Of a DNA stretch of 15,426 nucleotides, positions 6,497 to 12,993 are shown in pieces. The notes under the pieces are model-generated. The model saw nothing but the letters and a program-made list of their open reading frames with translations, made no database searches and was not told the DNA's origin. The DNA is taken from the NCBI GenBank assembly GCA_035906055.1, contig JAMIFV010000007.1, positions 1 to 15,426 of the forward strand, read 5' to 3'. Source of the DNA: JAMIFV01 sp035906055 (GTDB taxonomy: Bacteria; Pseudomonadota; Alphaproteobacteria; Rickettsiales; JABCZZ01). The stretch's first letter is position 1, and each line of letters opens with the position of its first letter. The position numbers and the translations under genes are program-made.

Positions 6497-7344
6497 GCTT
6501 CTTTTGTAAACCCAAAAATGAATATGCCAAGTTCATCCGCCAGGCGGATGGTTTCATTACGGTCGGCCAGCAGCGAGCGGCCCGCTTCAACGGCGATGCC
6601 TGAAAAGCCCGCCTTATGCATCAGCTCCACCGTGTTCTTGCCGATGGTGGGCAGGTCTACGCGCTGCTCCTGAATGGGTTTGCAGGCTTTCACCAGTACA
6701 CCGCCTCTGCCTTCACCGGCAAGGGTGGCGCAGCGCGCGATAAGCGCGTCCGTGCCTTCGGCAGCCTCAACGCCAAGCACCAGCGCGTTTTTGACGATCG
6801 CTGCCTGTCCTATATCCAGCTCACCGATAGCAAGGGCAATGCGTATGCCGTGCGTAATGTCGTCCATCGCCTGGGTATCGGGTATATACTTGCCGATAGC
6901 GCCGCGCGACGCCACCATGCCCTGCATGATGTCGTGAATGCCGATGATACGGAAACCTTCCGCTTCAAAAAATGCCACAATGGTTTTGAATATCTTGCTG
7001 TCACCGCCTAGCAATGAGAGGCCAAGCCTGGCAATCAGCTTTGCACCCAAAGCATCCGGCATGATACTGGAGAGTTTGGGGCGGCCAATTTTACCGGCGA
7101 ATACGAGGTCGCGCACGCCCGCCTCGCGCATTTTCTCAATGGCAATGCCTACCGCACCAATCCGCGTCCATATATGGGGAATGCCTTCAATTGTGGAAGC
7201 GTCCGTTTCACCCTCTACCGCTACTACGAACACGCCGCGCGTTTCCTCGGCGCAACGCAGGATAAGCTGGCGGGGAATCTCGCCGCTGCCTGCGATGATG
7301 CCAAGCGGGGAGGCGCTAAGCGGTGCGGCAACAGGCAGGCTCAT
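6493..7344 (-). CDS. lpxI: UDP-2,3-diacylglucosamine pyrophosphatase LpxI
   Basis: Hydrolyses UDP-2,3-diacylglucosamine to lipid X and UMP, the step done by LpxH in gammaproteobacteria; LpxI is the unrelated form found in Alphaproteobacteria (formerly DUF1009). With the start at 7344 it has 283 residues. The N-terminal domain begins with LGIIAGSGEIP (14-24). The middle holds GKIGRP (84-89) and LLGGDSKIFK (111-120). The C-terminal domain holds GTDALI (197-202), GVLVKACKPIQEQRVDLPTIG (215-235) and GFSGIAVEAG (246-255). The Asp before LPTIG corresponds, I believe, to the essential aspartate of the family. A GTG at 7389 would add 15 residues, but the ATG at 7344 overlaps the lpxA stop in an ATGA, the same junction used at the two following genes, so I prefer it. 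Confidence 0.96.
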   Translation of the reverse strand: MSLPVAAPLSASPLGIIAGSGEIPRQLILRCAEETRGVFVVAVEGETDASTIEGIPHIWTRIGAVGIAIEKMREAGVRDLVFAGKIGRPKLSSIMPDALGAKLIARLGLSLLGGDSKIFKTIVAFFEAEGFRIIGIHDIMQGMVASRGAIGKYIPDTQAMDDITHGIRIALAIGELDIGQAAIVKNALVLGVEAAEGTDALIARCATLAGEGRGGVLVKACKPIQEQRVDLPTIGKNTVELMHKAGFSGIAVEAGRSLLADRNETIRLADELGIFIFGFTKEA

Positions 7345-8162
7345 GCAACGGCTGCCTGCGGGGTGGCGTTGCGCTGGCGCGGAGTGCACAGTGAGCGTGA
7401 GCCTTTGTCTTCCATGAAGCTAAGCACTTCCTGTACGGGGGCGATGCCAATGAACGCCTCCTGTACCTTTGCGGTGCGCTCAAAGAGGGTGCCTTCGTCT
7501 TCGTCGAACAGCATTTTGTAGGCATTGCGCAGCGCATGTATGGTGTCGCGCTCAAAGCCTCTGCGCTTAAGGCCCACGAGATTCAGGCCCGCAAGTGCGG
7601 CGCGCTCGCCCACAACGGAGCCGTAGGGAATTACGTCATTCTCCACGCCGGACATGCCGCCGATAATGGCATGTTTGCCGATGCGCACGAACTGGTGCAC
7701 AGCGGCGAGGCCGCCGATGACCACAAAATCTTCTACCGTCACATGGCCGCCGAGCGTGGCGTTGTTGGCCATGATAACATTGTTGCCCAGACGGCAGTCA
7801 TGCGCCACATGCGCCCCAACCATAAACAGGCAGTTATCGCCAACGCTGGTTATCATGCCGCCGCCCTCCGTGCCGGGGTTCATGGTGACATGTTCGCGTA
7901 TCTGGTTGCGTTTGCCGATGACGAGGGTGGATTGTTCGCCTTTGAATTTGAGATCCTGCGGGGCGTGGCCAATGGAGGCAAATGGGAAGATACGTGTTTC
8001 TTCGCCGATCTGGGTGATGCCGTCCACGCTGACATGGGAGATAAGCTGGACGCCAGCAGCGAGTTTTACATTGGGACCGACTGTGCAGTAAGGCCCTATG
8101 ATAGCGGTTTCATGAATCTGCGCGTTTTTGTCGATGATCGCGGTAGGATGGATGGTTCCCAT
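7341..8162 (-). CDS. lpxA: UDP-N-acetylglucosamine O-acyltransferase
   Basis: Cytoplasmic trimeric acyltransferase for the first lipid A step: it moves a 3-hydroxyacyl chain from ACP to the 3-OH of UDP-GlcNAc. The 273 residues are slightly longer than the usual 255-265 because of a short polar C-terminal tail. Residues 1-190 are left-handed beta-helix hexapeptide repeats (IHPTAII, VGDNC, LGNNVIM and others). The catalytic histidine lies in AHVAHDC (H121). GLKRRGF (197-203) opens the helical C-terminal domain. A strong AGGAG (8167-8171) precedes the ATG, unlike the next two genes, which depend on overlap. It is separated from fabZ by 120 bp with several short palindromes, so it may also have its own transcript. 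Confidence 0.98.
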   Translation of the reverse strand: MGTIHPTAIIDKNAQIHETAIIGPYCTVGPNVKLAAGVQLISHVSVDGITQIGEETRIFPFASIGHAPQDLKFKGEQSTLVIGKRNQIREHVTMNPGTEGGGMITSVGDNCLFMVGAHVAHDCRLGNNVIMANNATLGGHVTVEDFVVIGGLAAVHQFVRIGKHAIIGGMSGVENDVIPYGSVVGERAALAGLNLVGLKRRGFERDTIHALRNAYKMLFDEDEGTLFERTAKVQEAFIGIAPVQEVLSFMEDKGSRSLCTPRQRNATPQAAVA

Positions 8163-8187
8163 ATTTCTCCTGAATAACTATTTCCAA

Positions 8188-8208
8188 TGCTGAACTTAAA
8201 TTTCAGCA
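8188..8208. repeat. Inverted repeat in the lpxA leader
   Basis: TGCTGAA (8188-8194) and TTCAGCA (8202-8208) form a perfect 7-bp stem with a 7-base loop, 26 bases before the lpxA ATG. There is no following T-run in the direction of transcription, so it is not an obvious intrinsic terminator. It could be an operator or an RNA stem in the lpxA leader. Confidence 0.45.
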
Positions 8209-8260
8209 CCGTCTTTGCAAATCACAAGTTATTACACATTATTGCAGAAATAATATTTCA

Positions 8261-8275
8261 GGGAAACGCTTTCCC
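8261..8275. repeat. Perfect short hairpin just after fabZ
   Basis: GGGAAA and TTTCCC (8261-8266 and 8270-8275) flank a 3-base centre, starting 7 bases past the fabZ stop codon. In the minus-strand transcript the stem is followed by a mixed A/T stretch rather than a clear U-run. A partial terminator, an RNA-stabilising 3' stem or chance are all possible. A weaker GAAAT/ATTTC pair lies just downstream. Confidence 0.4.
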
Positions 8276-8282
8276 CCCAAAA

Positions 8283-8771
8283 TTATTCCACGATCATCGC
8301 GCAGACGATGGCTTCGGCGGTTTTGCCGCTGGCGCTGTGCGCTTCGCAGGCGAACTTCCACACATTGCCACGGCTTTTTATTTTCTGCACGCGTATTTCA
8401 AGCACGTCACCGGGGATTACGGGCTTGCGGAACTTAGCTTCTTCAATGGACATGAAATAGACCAGCTTGCCTTCGAACGATGCGCCAAGCGTGTGTACCA
8501 CCAGCAGCGCGCAGGCCTGCGCCATCGCTTCGATAATGAGCACCCCCGGCATGATCGGCTTGTTGGGGAAGTGACCGGTAAAATGGGGCTCATTGAAGGT
8601 GACATTCTTGATGCCGATAGCGGATTCGCCCTTCACCATGTTGATCATGCGGTCGATCAGCAGGAAAGGGTAGCGATGCGGTATCATCTGCATGATACGC
8701 TCGATGTCAAGGCTGTCGCCTTCCACATGGCCTTTGCCGTATTCGACCGTTTTCATCACTGCTTCATTCAT
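8283..8771 (-). CDS. fabZ: (3R)-hydroxyacyl-ACP dehydratase FabZ
   Basis: Cytoplasmic hotdog-fold dehydratase converting 3-hydroxyacyl-ACP to trans-2-enoyl-ACP in fatty acid synthesis. It competes with LpxA and LpxD for the same hydroxyacyl-ACP, which explains its place among lpx genes. With the start at 8771 it has 162 residues. IPHRYPFLLIDR (30-41) is the family signature. GHFPNKPIMPGV (66-77) holds the catalytic histidine H67, and IIEAMAQ (79-85) the catalytic glutamate E81; their 14-residue spacing equals that of E. coli FabZ. A TTG at 8810 would extend it by 13 residues into lpxD, but AGGAGG placed five bases before the ATG decides for the shorter form. It overlaps lpxD by 8 bp. Confidence 0.97.
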   Translation of the reverse strand: MNEAVMKTVEYGKGHVEGDSLDIERIMQMIPHRYPFLLIDRMINMVKGESAIGIKNVTFNEPHFTGHFPNKPIMPGVLIIEAMAQACALLVVHTLGASFEGKLVYFMSIEEAKFRKPVIPGDVLEIRVQKIKSRGNVWKFACEAHSASGKTAEAIVCAMIVE

Positions 8772-9801
8772 CTCCGCCTCCTTTTTTTGCAGCCAGCTTA
8801 GCCAGTGCAACCGTTTGTCTGTGCCAGTTCTTTACCAAAACCGAAGGACTGCCGCCATGAGTTTCCCCAGCGGGGATATCCGCGATCACGCCACTTTGTG
8901 CCACGACACGGACGCCACTGCCAATCTTGAGGTGTCCTGCAAGCCCGGCCTGGCCGCCCAGCATTACGCCGTCGCCGATGCGTGTGCTGCCGGAAATGCC
9001 CACCTGCGCAACGATGATGCAATGCCTGCCAACATGCACGTTATGACCTATCTGCACAAGATTATCAATTTTTGTTCCGGCTCCGATAAACGTATCGGGG
9101 CCGGTGCCGCGATCAATGCAGGTGCCGGAACCGATTTCAACATTGTCCTCGATAATCACCCGCCCGAGCTGCGGCACTTTGATATGGCCTTCGCGGCCAA
9201 GGGCGAAGCCAAAACCGTCCTGCCCGATATGCACGCCGCGATGGATGATGACATTATTGCCGATGATGCAGTGGCTGAGCGTGGAGCTTGCGCCAATCTG
9301 GCTGTCTGCGCCGATGATTACACCTGTGTGAACCACAGCTCCCGCGCTGATATACGTATTGTCGCCGAGTTCCACATTGTCGCCAAGCGTCGCGCCTGCT
9401 TCCACGGTGCAGTTCCTGCCGAGTTTTGCAGAGGGAGCTATATGGGCGGCAGGCGAAACGCCTTTATGCTGCAGCACGGAGGGGTAGAATTTTTGCGCAA
9501 TGACGGCAAAGCAGCGATAAGGGTCTTCGGTTACCAGCAGCGCCATGCCTGAGGGCGCCCGGTGAGTAAACTTGCTGCGAACGAAGCATGCGCCTGCTTT
9601 CGATGCTGCGAATACTTCCACATATTTTACGTTGTCGAGAAAGCTGATCTGGTTTTTTTCCGCCCGGTCCAGAGGAGCGATATCCTCGACCAGTAAAGAG
9701 GGGCTGATATCGCTGCCAGCCTGGATATTTGCGTTGGTTAGGGCAGCAATCTCTTCTAGTTGCAGTGAAACTGCGCGCTGAAAGAAACGAGGGTCTGCCA
9801 T
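8764..9801 (-). CDS. lpxD: UDP-3-O-acylglucosamine N-acyltransferase
   Basis: Third lipid A step: transfers a 3-hydroxyacyl chain from ACP to the free 2-amino group of UDP-3-O-acyl-glucosamine, giving UDP-2,3-diacylglucosamine. The 345 residues match the family. Residues 1-110 form the N-terminal uridine-binding domain (SFLDNVKYVE at 53-62). About 115-315 is left-handed beta-helix hexapeptide repeat (IAPSAKLG, LGDNVELGDN, IGADSQIG and more). QDGFGFA (194-200) and QIGHNVHVG (250-258, catalytic His253) are diagnostic, and H290 in GLAGH is conserved. A short C-terminal helix with a KKGGGDE tail ends the protein. The gap to ompH is 34 bp; a GGAG lies rather far (12 bases) from the ATG. Confidence 0.98.
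   Translation of the reverse strand: MADPRFFQRAVSLQLEEIAALTNANIQAGSDISPSLLVEDIAPLDRAEKNQISFLDNVKYVEVFAASKAGACFVRSKFTHRAPSGMALLVTEDPYRCFAVIAQKFYPSVLQHKGVSPAAHIAPSAKLGRNCTVEAGATLGDNVELGDNTYISAGAVVHTGVIIGADSQIGASSTLSHCIIGNNVIIHRGVHIGQDGFGFALGREGHIKVPQLGRVIIEDNVEIGSGTCIDRGTGPDTFIGAGTKIDNLVQIGHNVHVGRHCIIVAQVGISGSTRIGDGVMLGGQAGLAGHLKIGSGVRVVAQSGVIADIPAGETHGGSPSVLVKNWHRQTVALAKLAAKKGGGDE
8777..8782 (-). promoter_or_regulatory. Ribosome binding site fixing the fabZ start
   Basis: AGGAGG on the minus strand, five bases before the fabZ ATG and inside the last codons of lpxD. It is the strongest Shine-Dalgarno seen in the cluster and supports the 162-residue FabZ. Confidence 0.65.
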
Positions 9802-9835
9802 AATAACGTAAATCTCCAGACTGGGGCGCTAGCTG

Positions 9836-10402
9836 TTATTCCTTGGGAGCGTCCTTGGCTGCGCCGCCTTCCTTGAAGGTAACGGTTACCTTGGGAAGGG
9901 TGCTGTTGAGTTTGGTCAGCACATCGTTGGTGATGTCGAGCGAGGGATCAGACCAGAGAATCTGCGTGTTAGGCAGTACAACAATATAGCCTTTTTCCTT
10001 AGCCATCTGGCTTACGATGTCATAAACGGCCTTCTGGATATCGCCCAGCGAGTTGGAAAATGCGTTTTCCAGTTCTGCACGCTTGGCCTGAACATCCTTC
10101 TGTGCTTCGGTGTACTTGGTCCTGAACGCCTTGATCTTCTTGTCCATCGCTTCAGCCGAAAGCACAGACTGCTGCTTCTTTATTTCCTTCTCTTCAGCGT
10201 TGAGCTTTTCCTCTTTCTTGGTCATTTCTGCCTTGAACGCTTTCTGCTTGGAATCCAGCTGTTCCTTGATAGAGAGCGCAGCGGTGGATTTCTGCATGAT
10301 CTCGGGGATGTTTACGGTGGCGATGTTGCTGGCAGCGCTTGCAGTTGCAGCAGAGAAGATGCATGCCAGCGCAAGGCCGATGATTTTGTTGCTCGTTTTC
10401 AT
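9836..10402 (-). CDS. ompH: OmpH/Skp family periplasmic chaperone
   Basis: Periplasmic trimeric chaperone of the Skp type that holds unfolded outer-membrane proteins on their way to BamA. The 188 residues start with a signal peptide (basic KTSNK, hydrophobic core to about 17, likely cleavage after ASA at 23). A short beta segment with ATVNIPEIMQ (28-37) follows. A long charged helical region (about 45-125), rich in Lys, Glu and Gln, forms the coiled-coil arms. The C-terminal part returns to the body domain with GYIVVLPN (138-145) and LDITNDVL (155-162). Sequence conservation in this family is low, so the call rests on architecture plus position between bamA and lpxD. The ATG has AAGG six bases upstream, and the gap to bamA is 18 bp. 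Confidence 0.93.
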   Translation of the reverse strand: MKTSNKIIGLALACIFSAATASAASNIATVNIPEIMQKSTAALSIKEQLDSKQKAFKAEMTKKEEKLNAEEKEIKKQQSVLSAEAMDKKIKAFRTKYTEAQKDVQAKRAELENAFSNSLGDIQKAVYDIVSQMAKEKGYIVVLPNTQILWSDPSLDITNDVLTKLNSTLPKVTVTFKEGGAAKDAPKE

Positions 10403-10420
10403 ATTAAACCTTTCTTGATC

Positions 10421-12712
10421 TTAGAATCGTGTGCCGAAGTTGAACTGGAATACCTGTGTCTTGTCGTATTCGTCTTTAAGTATCGCTTTGCTCAGGTCGA
10501 TGCGGATGGGACCGAAGGGCGATGCCCATGAAATGCCCGCGCCTGCTGAGAGCCTGAACTTGGTGGTGTCGGATACGTCCGCGCCGGTCTCCTGTGATTT
10601 CCACAGCGAGCCGCCGTCCATGAATATCTGGCCGAGGAAGCCGAGGTCGTCAGGCAGTCCAAGCGGGAAGGTGACCTCAGGGCTGACGGTGTAATAAGCG
10701 GTGCCGCCCAGCGCGTCACGCGTGGAGATGGAGTGCGGGCCCATACCGTAATTCTCGAAGCCGCGGAAAGTGGGGCCACCGAGGAAAAAACGATCCTGAA
10801 TGCCGATATCCTGACCGAAGCCGAAGATGTAACCGCCGCTGCTTTGCAGCGAGGCCGTCCATTTCGGCGCGATAGGATAATAGTAACCCGCGCGGGCCTC
10901 CTGCTTAAGGAAGCGGGAGTCACCGCCAAGGCCTGCAACGTCCTGGCTCAGCTTGAAATAGGTGCCGTTGGTGGGATTGAACTTATTGTCCCTGCTGTCA
11001 TAGAAGAGCGTATGGCCGACGGAAGACTGCACGATCTTGCCAGCCTGCCTCTTGATGAACACGGAGGCGTCGTCCTGAATATTGCTGATCTCGGTTTCTT
11101 TATAGGTGTAGTTCAGGAAGTGCTGCCATTTCTCCGTGAGCGCATAGCCAAGGCGAAGCTTGCCGCCACGGCTGTCGAGCTGATAGGGGATCTGGCTGCT
11201 GACATCCAGCTGGGTCTTGAACAGGTCGAAACCGGCGGAGAGTTCGCGATCAAGGAAGTATGGCTCGGTAAAGCTGATATCGAACTGCTGGCGGATGCCG
11301 GATATGGTGGTGTTGAAGCGGATATCCTGACCACGGCCAAGGAAGTTGGCCTCACGGATGCCGAATTCCGCCAGTGCGCCGTCGGTGGTGGAGAAACCGC
11401 CGCCGATGGATACTTCACCCGTGGATTTTTCCTGCACGGCGATATTGATGACAACCTTGTCCCTCGCGGTGCCCGGGGCATTGCTGATGCGCACTTTCTC
11501 GAAGAACCCGAGATTGTTCAGGCGCTGCTCGGAACGGGATATTTTATTGGTGCTGTAGGGATCGCCTTCCACCAGCCTCATTTCGCGGCGGATAACCTTA
11601 TCCAGTGTGCGCACGTTACCTACGATGTTGATCTTCTCAACGTAAACGCGGGGACCTTCCTTAATATCGAAAGACACGCTGATCTTCCTGTCTTTCTGAC
11701 TGCGGTCAGTTTTGGGGTCAACCTGAACGAACGCGTAGCCACGGTTGCCTAACTCCCTCACGAGGGAGTCGATGGAGGTTTCGATCTGCGAGCCGTCATA
11801 TGTGTTGCCTTCCTTGGTGGAGACAAGGCCGGTCAGGCCGGTGGCATCCAGACCCTTGAGGTTGGATTTAACGTCTATCGCGCCGAAATTGTACTTGATA
11901 CCTTCATCAAGCGTAAAGACGATGTTGAAGCTGTCCTTGGCGGGAGAGAGTTCTGCGATAGCGGATTTTACCTGAAAGTCCGCATAGCCCTGAGAGGTAT
12001 AGAAACGGCGAAGCAATTCCTGGTCGTATTGCAGGCGTTCGGGGTCGTATTTATCATCGCTGCCAAGGAATTTATACCAGCGGGATTCCTCCGTGCGGAC
12101 GATCTTGGTCAGCGTGCTGGAAGTGTAGTTGTCGTTGCCGATAAACGAGATTTTCTCAACGCGCGCAACATCGCCTTCCTTAATTTCATAAACGACATCC
12201 ACGCGGTTCTGGTCGCGCTGGATGATTTTGGGCGACACTTCCGCCGAATAGCGGCCGCCACGGCGCAGGATATCAAGAATACGCCTTGTGTCGGACTGAA
12301 CTTTGGTGCGGGTGTAGACGGAGCGGGGTTTCAGCTCCAGTTCGTTTACGAGATCCTTGTCTTCCACGGCCTTGTTGCCTTCAAACACGACCTTATTGAC
12401 CACAGGATTTTCCATTACTTCGACATTCAGGTCGACACGGCTGCCGGTGCGGCTGGGGGTGATGCGTGCGTCAGAGAAGAATCCGGTAGCGAACAGGCTC
12501 TTGAGGGCCTCATTGACCGAATCACCCCTGAGTTCGTCGCCTTCGTTGAGGTGCATGTAGGTGCGTATGGTGGACTCTTCCACACGCTGGTTGCCCTTGA
12601 TAGTAATGTTGCCGATAGTGCCGCTGCTGGCAAATGTGTCCTGACTGTAACCGAGGCTCGGAAAACAAGTGAAAACGATGGCAAGTGCCAGGAAAATTAA
12701 GTTATTTTTCAT
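10421..12712 (-). CDS. bamA: Outer membrane protein assembly factor BamA
   Basis: Core Omp85 protein of the BAM complex, which folds beta-barrel proteins into the outer membrane. The 763 residues are close to the usual 750-810. A signal peptide covers about 1-23 (cleavage near GYS/QDT). Five POTRA domains follow (about 32-425): GNITIKGNQRVEESTIRTYM marks POTRA1, and KINIVGNVRTLDKVIRREM marks POTRA5. The 16-strand barrel runs from about 430 to the end. The conserved loop-6 FRGF motif is near 647, and the chain ends in phenylalanine (FNFGTRF), as expected for a C-terminal beta-signal. It is the first gene of the minus-strand envelope operon and is divergent from pnp. No rseP precedes it, although rseP often does in related genomes. 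Confidence 0.98.
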   Translation of the reverse strand: MKNNLIFLALAIVFTCFPSLGYSQDTFASSGTIGNITIKGNQRVEESTIRTYMHLNEGDELRGDSVNEALKSLFATGFFSDARITPSRTGSRVDLNVEVMENPVVNKVVFEGNKAVEDKDLVNELELKPRSVYTRTKVQSDTRRILDILRRGGRYSAEVSPKIIQRDQNRVDVVYEIKEGDVARVEKISFIGNDNYTSSTLTKIVRTEESRWYKFLGSDDKYDPERLQYDQELLRRFYTSQGYADFQVKSAIAELSPAKDSFNIVFTLDEGIKYNFGAIDVKSNLKGLDATGLTGLVSTKEGNTYDGSQIETSIDSLVRELGNRGYAFVQVDPKTDRSQKDRKISVSFDIKEGPRVYVEKINIVGNVRTLDKVIRREMRLVEGDPYSTNKISRSEQRLNNLGFFEKVRISNAPGTARDKVVINIAVQEKSTGEVSIGGGFSTTDGALAEFGIREANFLGRGQDIRFNTTISGIRQQFDISFTEPYFLDRELSAGFDLFKTQLDVSSQIPYQLDSRGGKLRLGYALTEKWQHFLNYTYKETEISNIQDDASVFIKRQAGKIVQSSVGHTLFYDSRDNKFNPTNGTYFKLSQDVAGLGGDSRFLKQEARAGYYYPIAPKWTASLQSSGGYIFGFGQDIGIQDRFFLGGPTFRGFENYGMGPHSISTRDALGGTAYYTVSPEVTFPLGLPDDLGFLGQIFMDGGSLWKSQETGADVSDTTKFRLSAGAGISWASPFGPIRIDLSKAILKDEYDKTQVFQFNFGTRF

Positions 12713-12742
12713 GCGTTCCCGCGAATACTGTAAGGGGTAGGG

Positions 12743-12771
12743 GTGATAATTCGACGCTATTCATGCGGCAA
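12743..12771 (-). promoter_or_regulatory. Candidate bamA operon promoter
   Basis: On the minus strand TTGCCG (12766-12771) and TATCAC (12743-12748) are spaced by 17 bases, and each matches four of six consensus positions. The start point would be near 12736, with a leader of about 24 bases containing GGGAA before the bamA ATG. Weak but correctly placed; other promoters further upstream are possible. Confidence 0.35.
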
Positions 12772-12908
12772 AATGAAATCTAAATCAAGCGGTAATGCTG
12801 ATGCCAGATGAAACGGCGGATTCACGGCGCTTTGGGGCATATTCGCAGATTTTTCATCTTATTAGCCACTTTACTTGTGATTTTGCCGCTTTGGTGTTAA
12901 AGAGGGCG

Positions 12909-12926
12909 CACTTTAGATGTAAAGTG
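12909..12926. promoter_or_regulatory. Palindrome in the bamA/pnp intergenic region
   Basis: CACTTTA (12909-12915) and TAAAGTG (12920-12926) form a perfect 7-bp inverted repeat around GATG. A second CACTTTA lies at 12867-12873, exactly 42 bp away, about four helical turns. On the plus strand TTTT follows the stem. The site could be an operator shared by bamA and pnp, or a hairpin in the pnp leader. I recognise no known regulator motif in it. Confidence 0.45.
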
Positions 12927-12993
12927 TTTTGGGCGGGCTCGTTCCCGGCTCGCTCCAGAAGAACAGAACGGGACACTATAATAAGGACTAAAC

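Noticed and set aside
7345..7389. Longer LpxI from the GTG at 7389
   Set aside because: The extra 15 residues are not family-like, the start is GTG deep inside lpxA, and the ATG at 7344 gives the ATGA overlap seen at neighbouring junctions.
8772..8810. Longer FabZ from a TTG at 8810
   Set aside because: The extension lies inside lpxD, and an AGGAGG site is correctly spaced for the ATG at 8771.
10733..11752. Long open frame (339 codons) antisense to bamA
   Set aside because: Opposite a clear Omp85 gene, with no family features of its own; shadow frame.
12977..12982. Perfect TATAAT just before pnp
   Set aside because: It would start transcription about five bases before the ATG, cutting off the AAGGA ribosome site, and no -35 lies 16-18 bases upstream. 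More likely a chance match.
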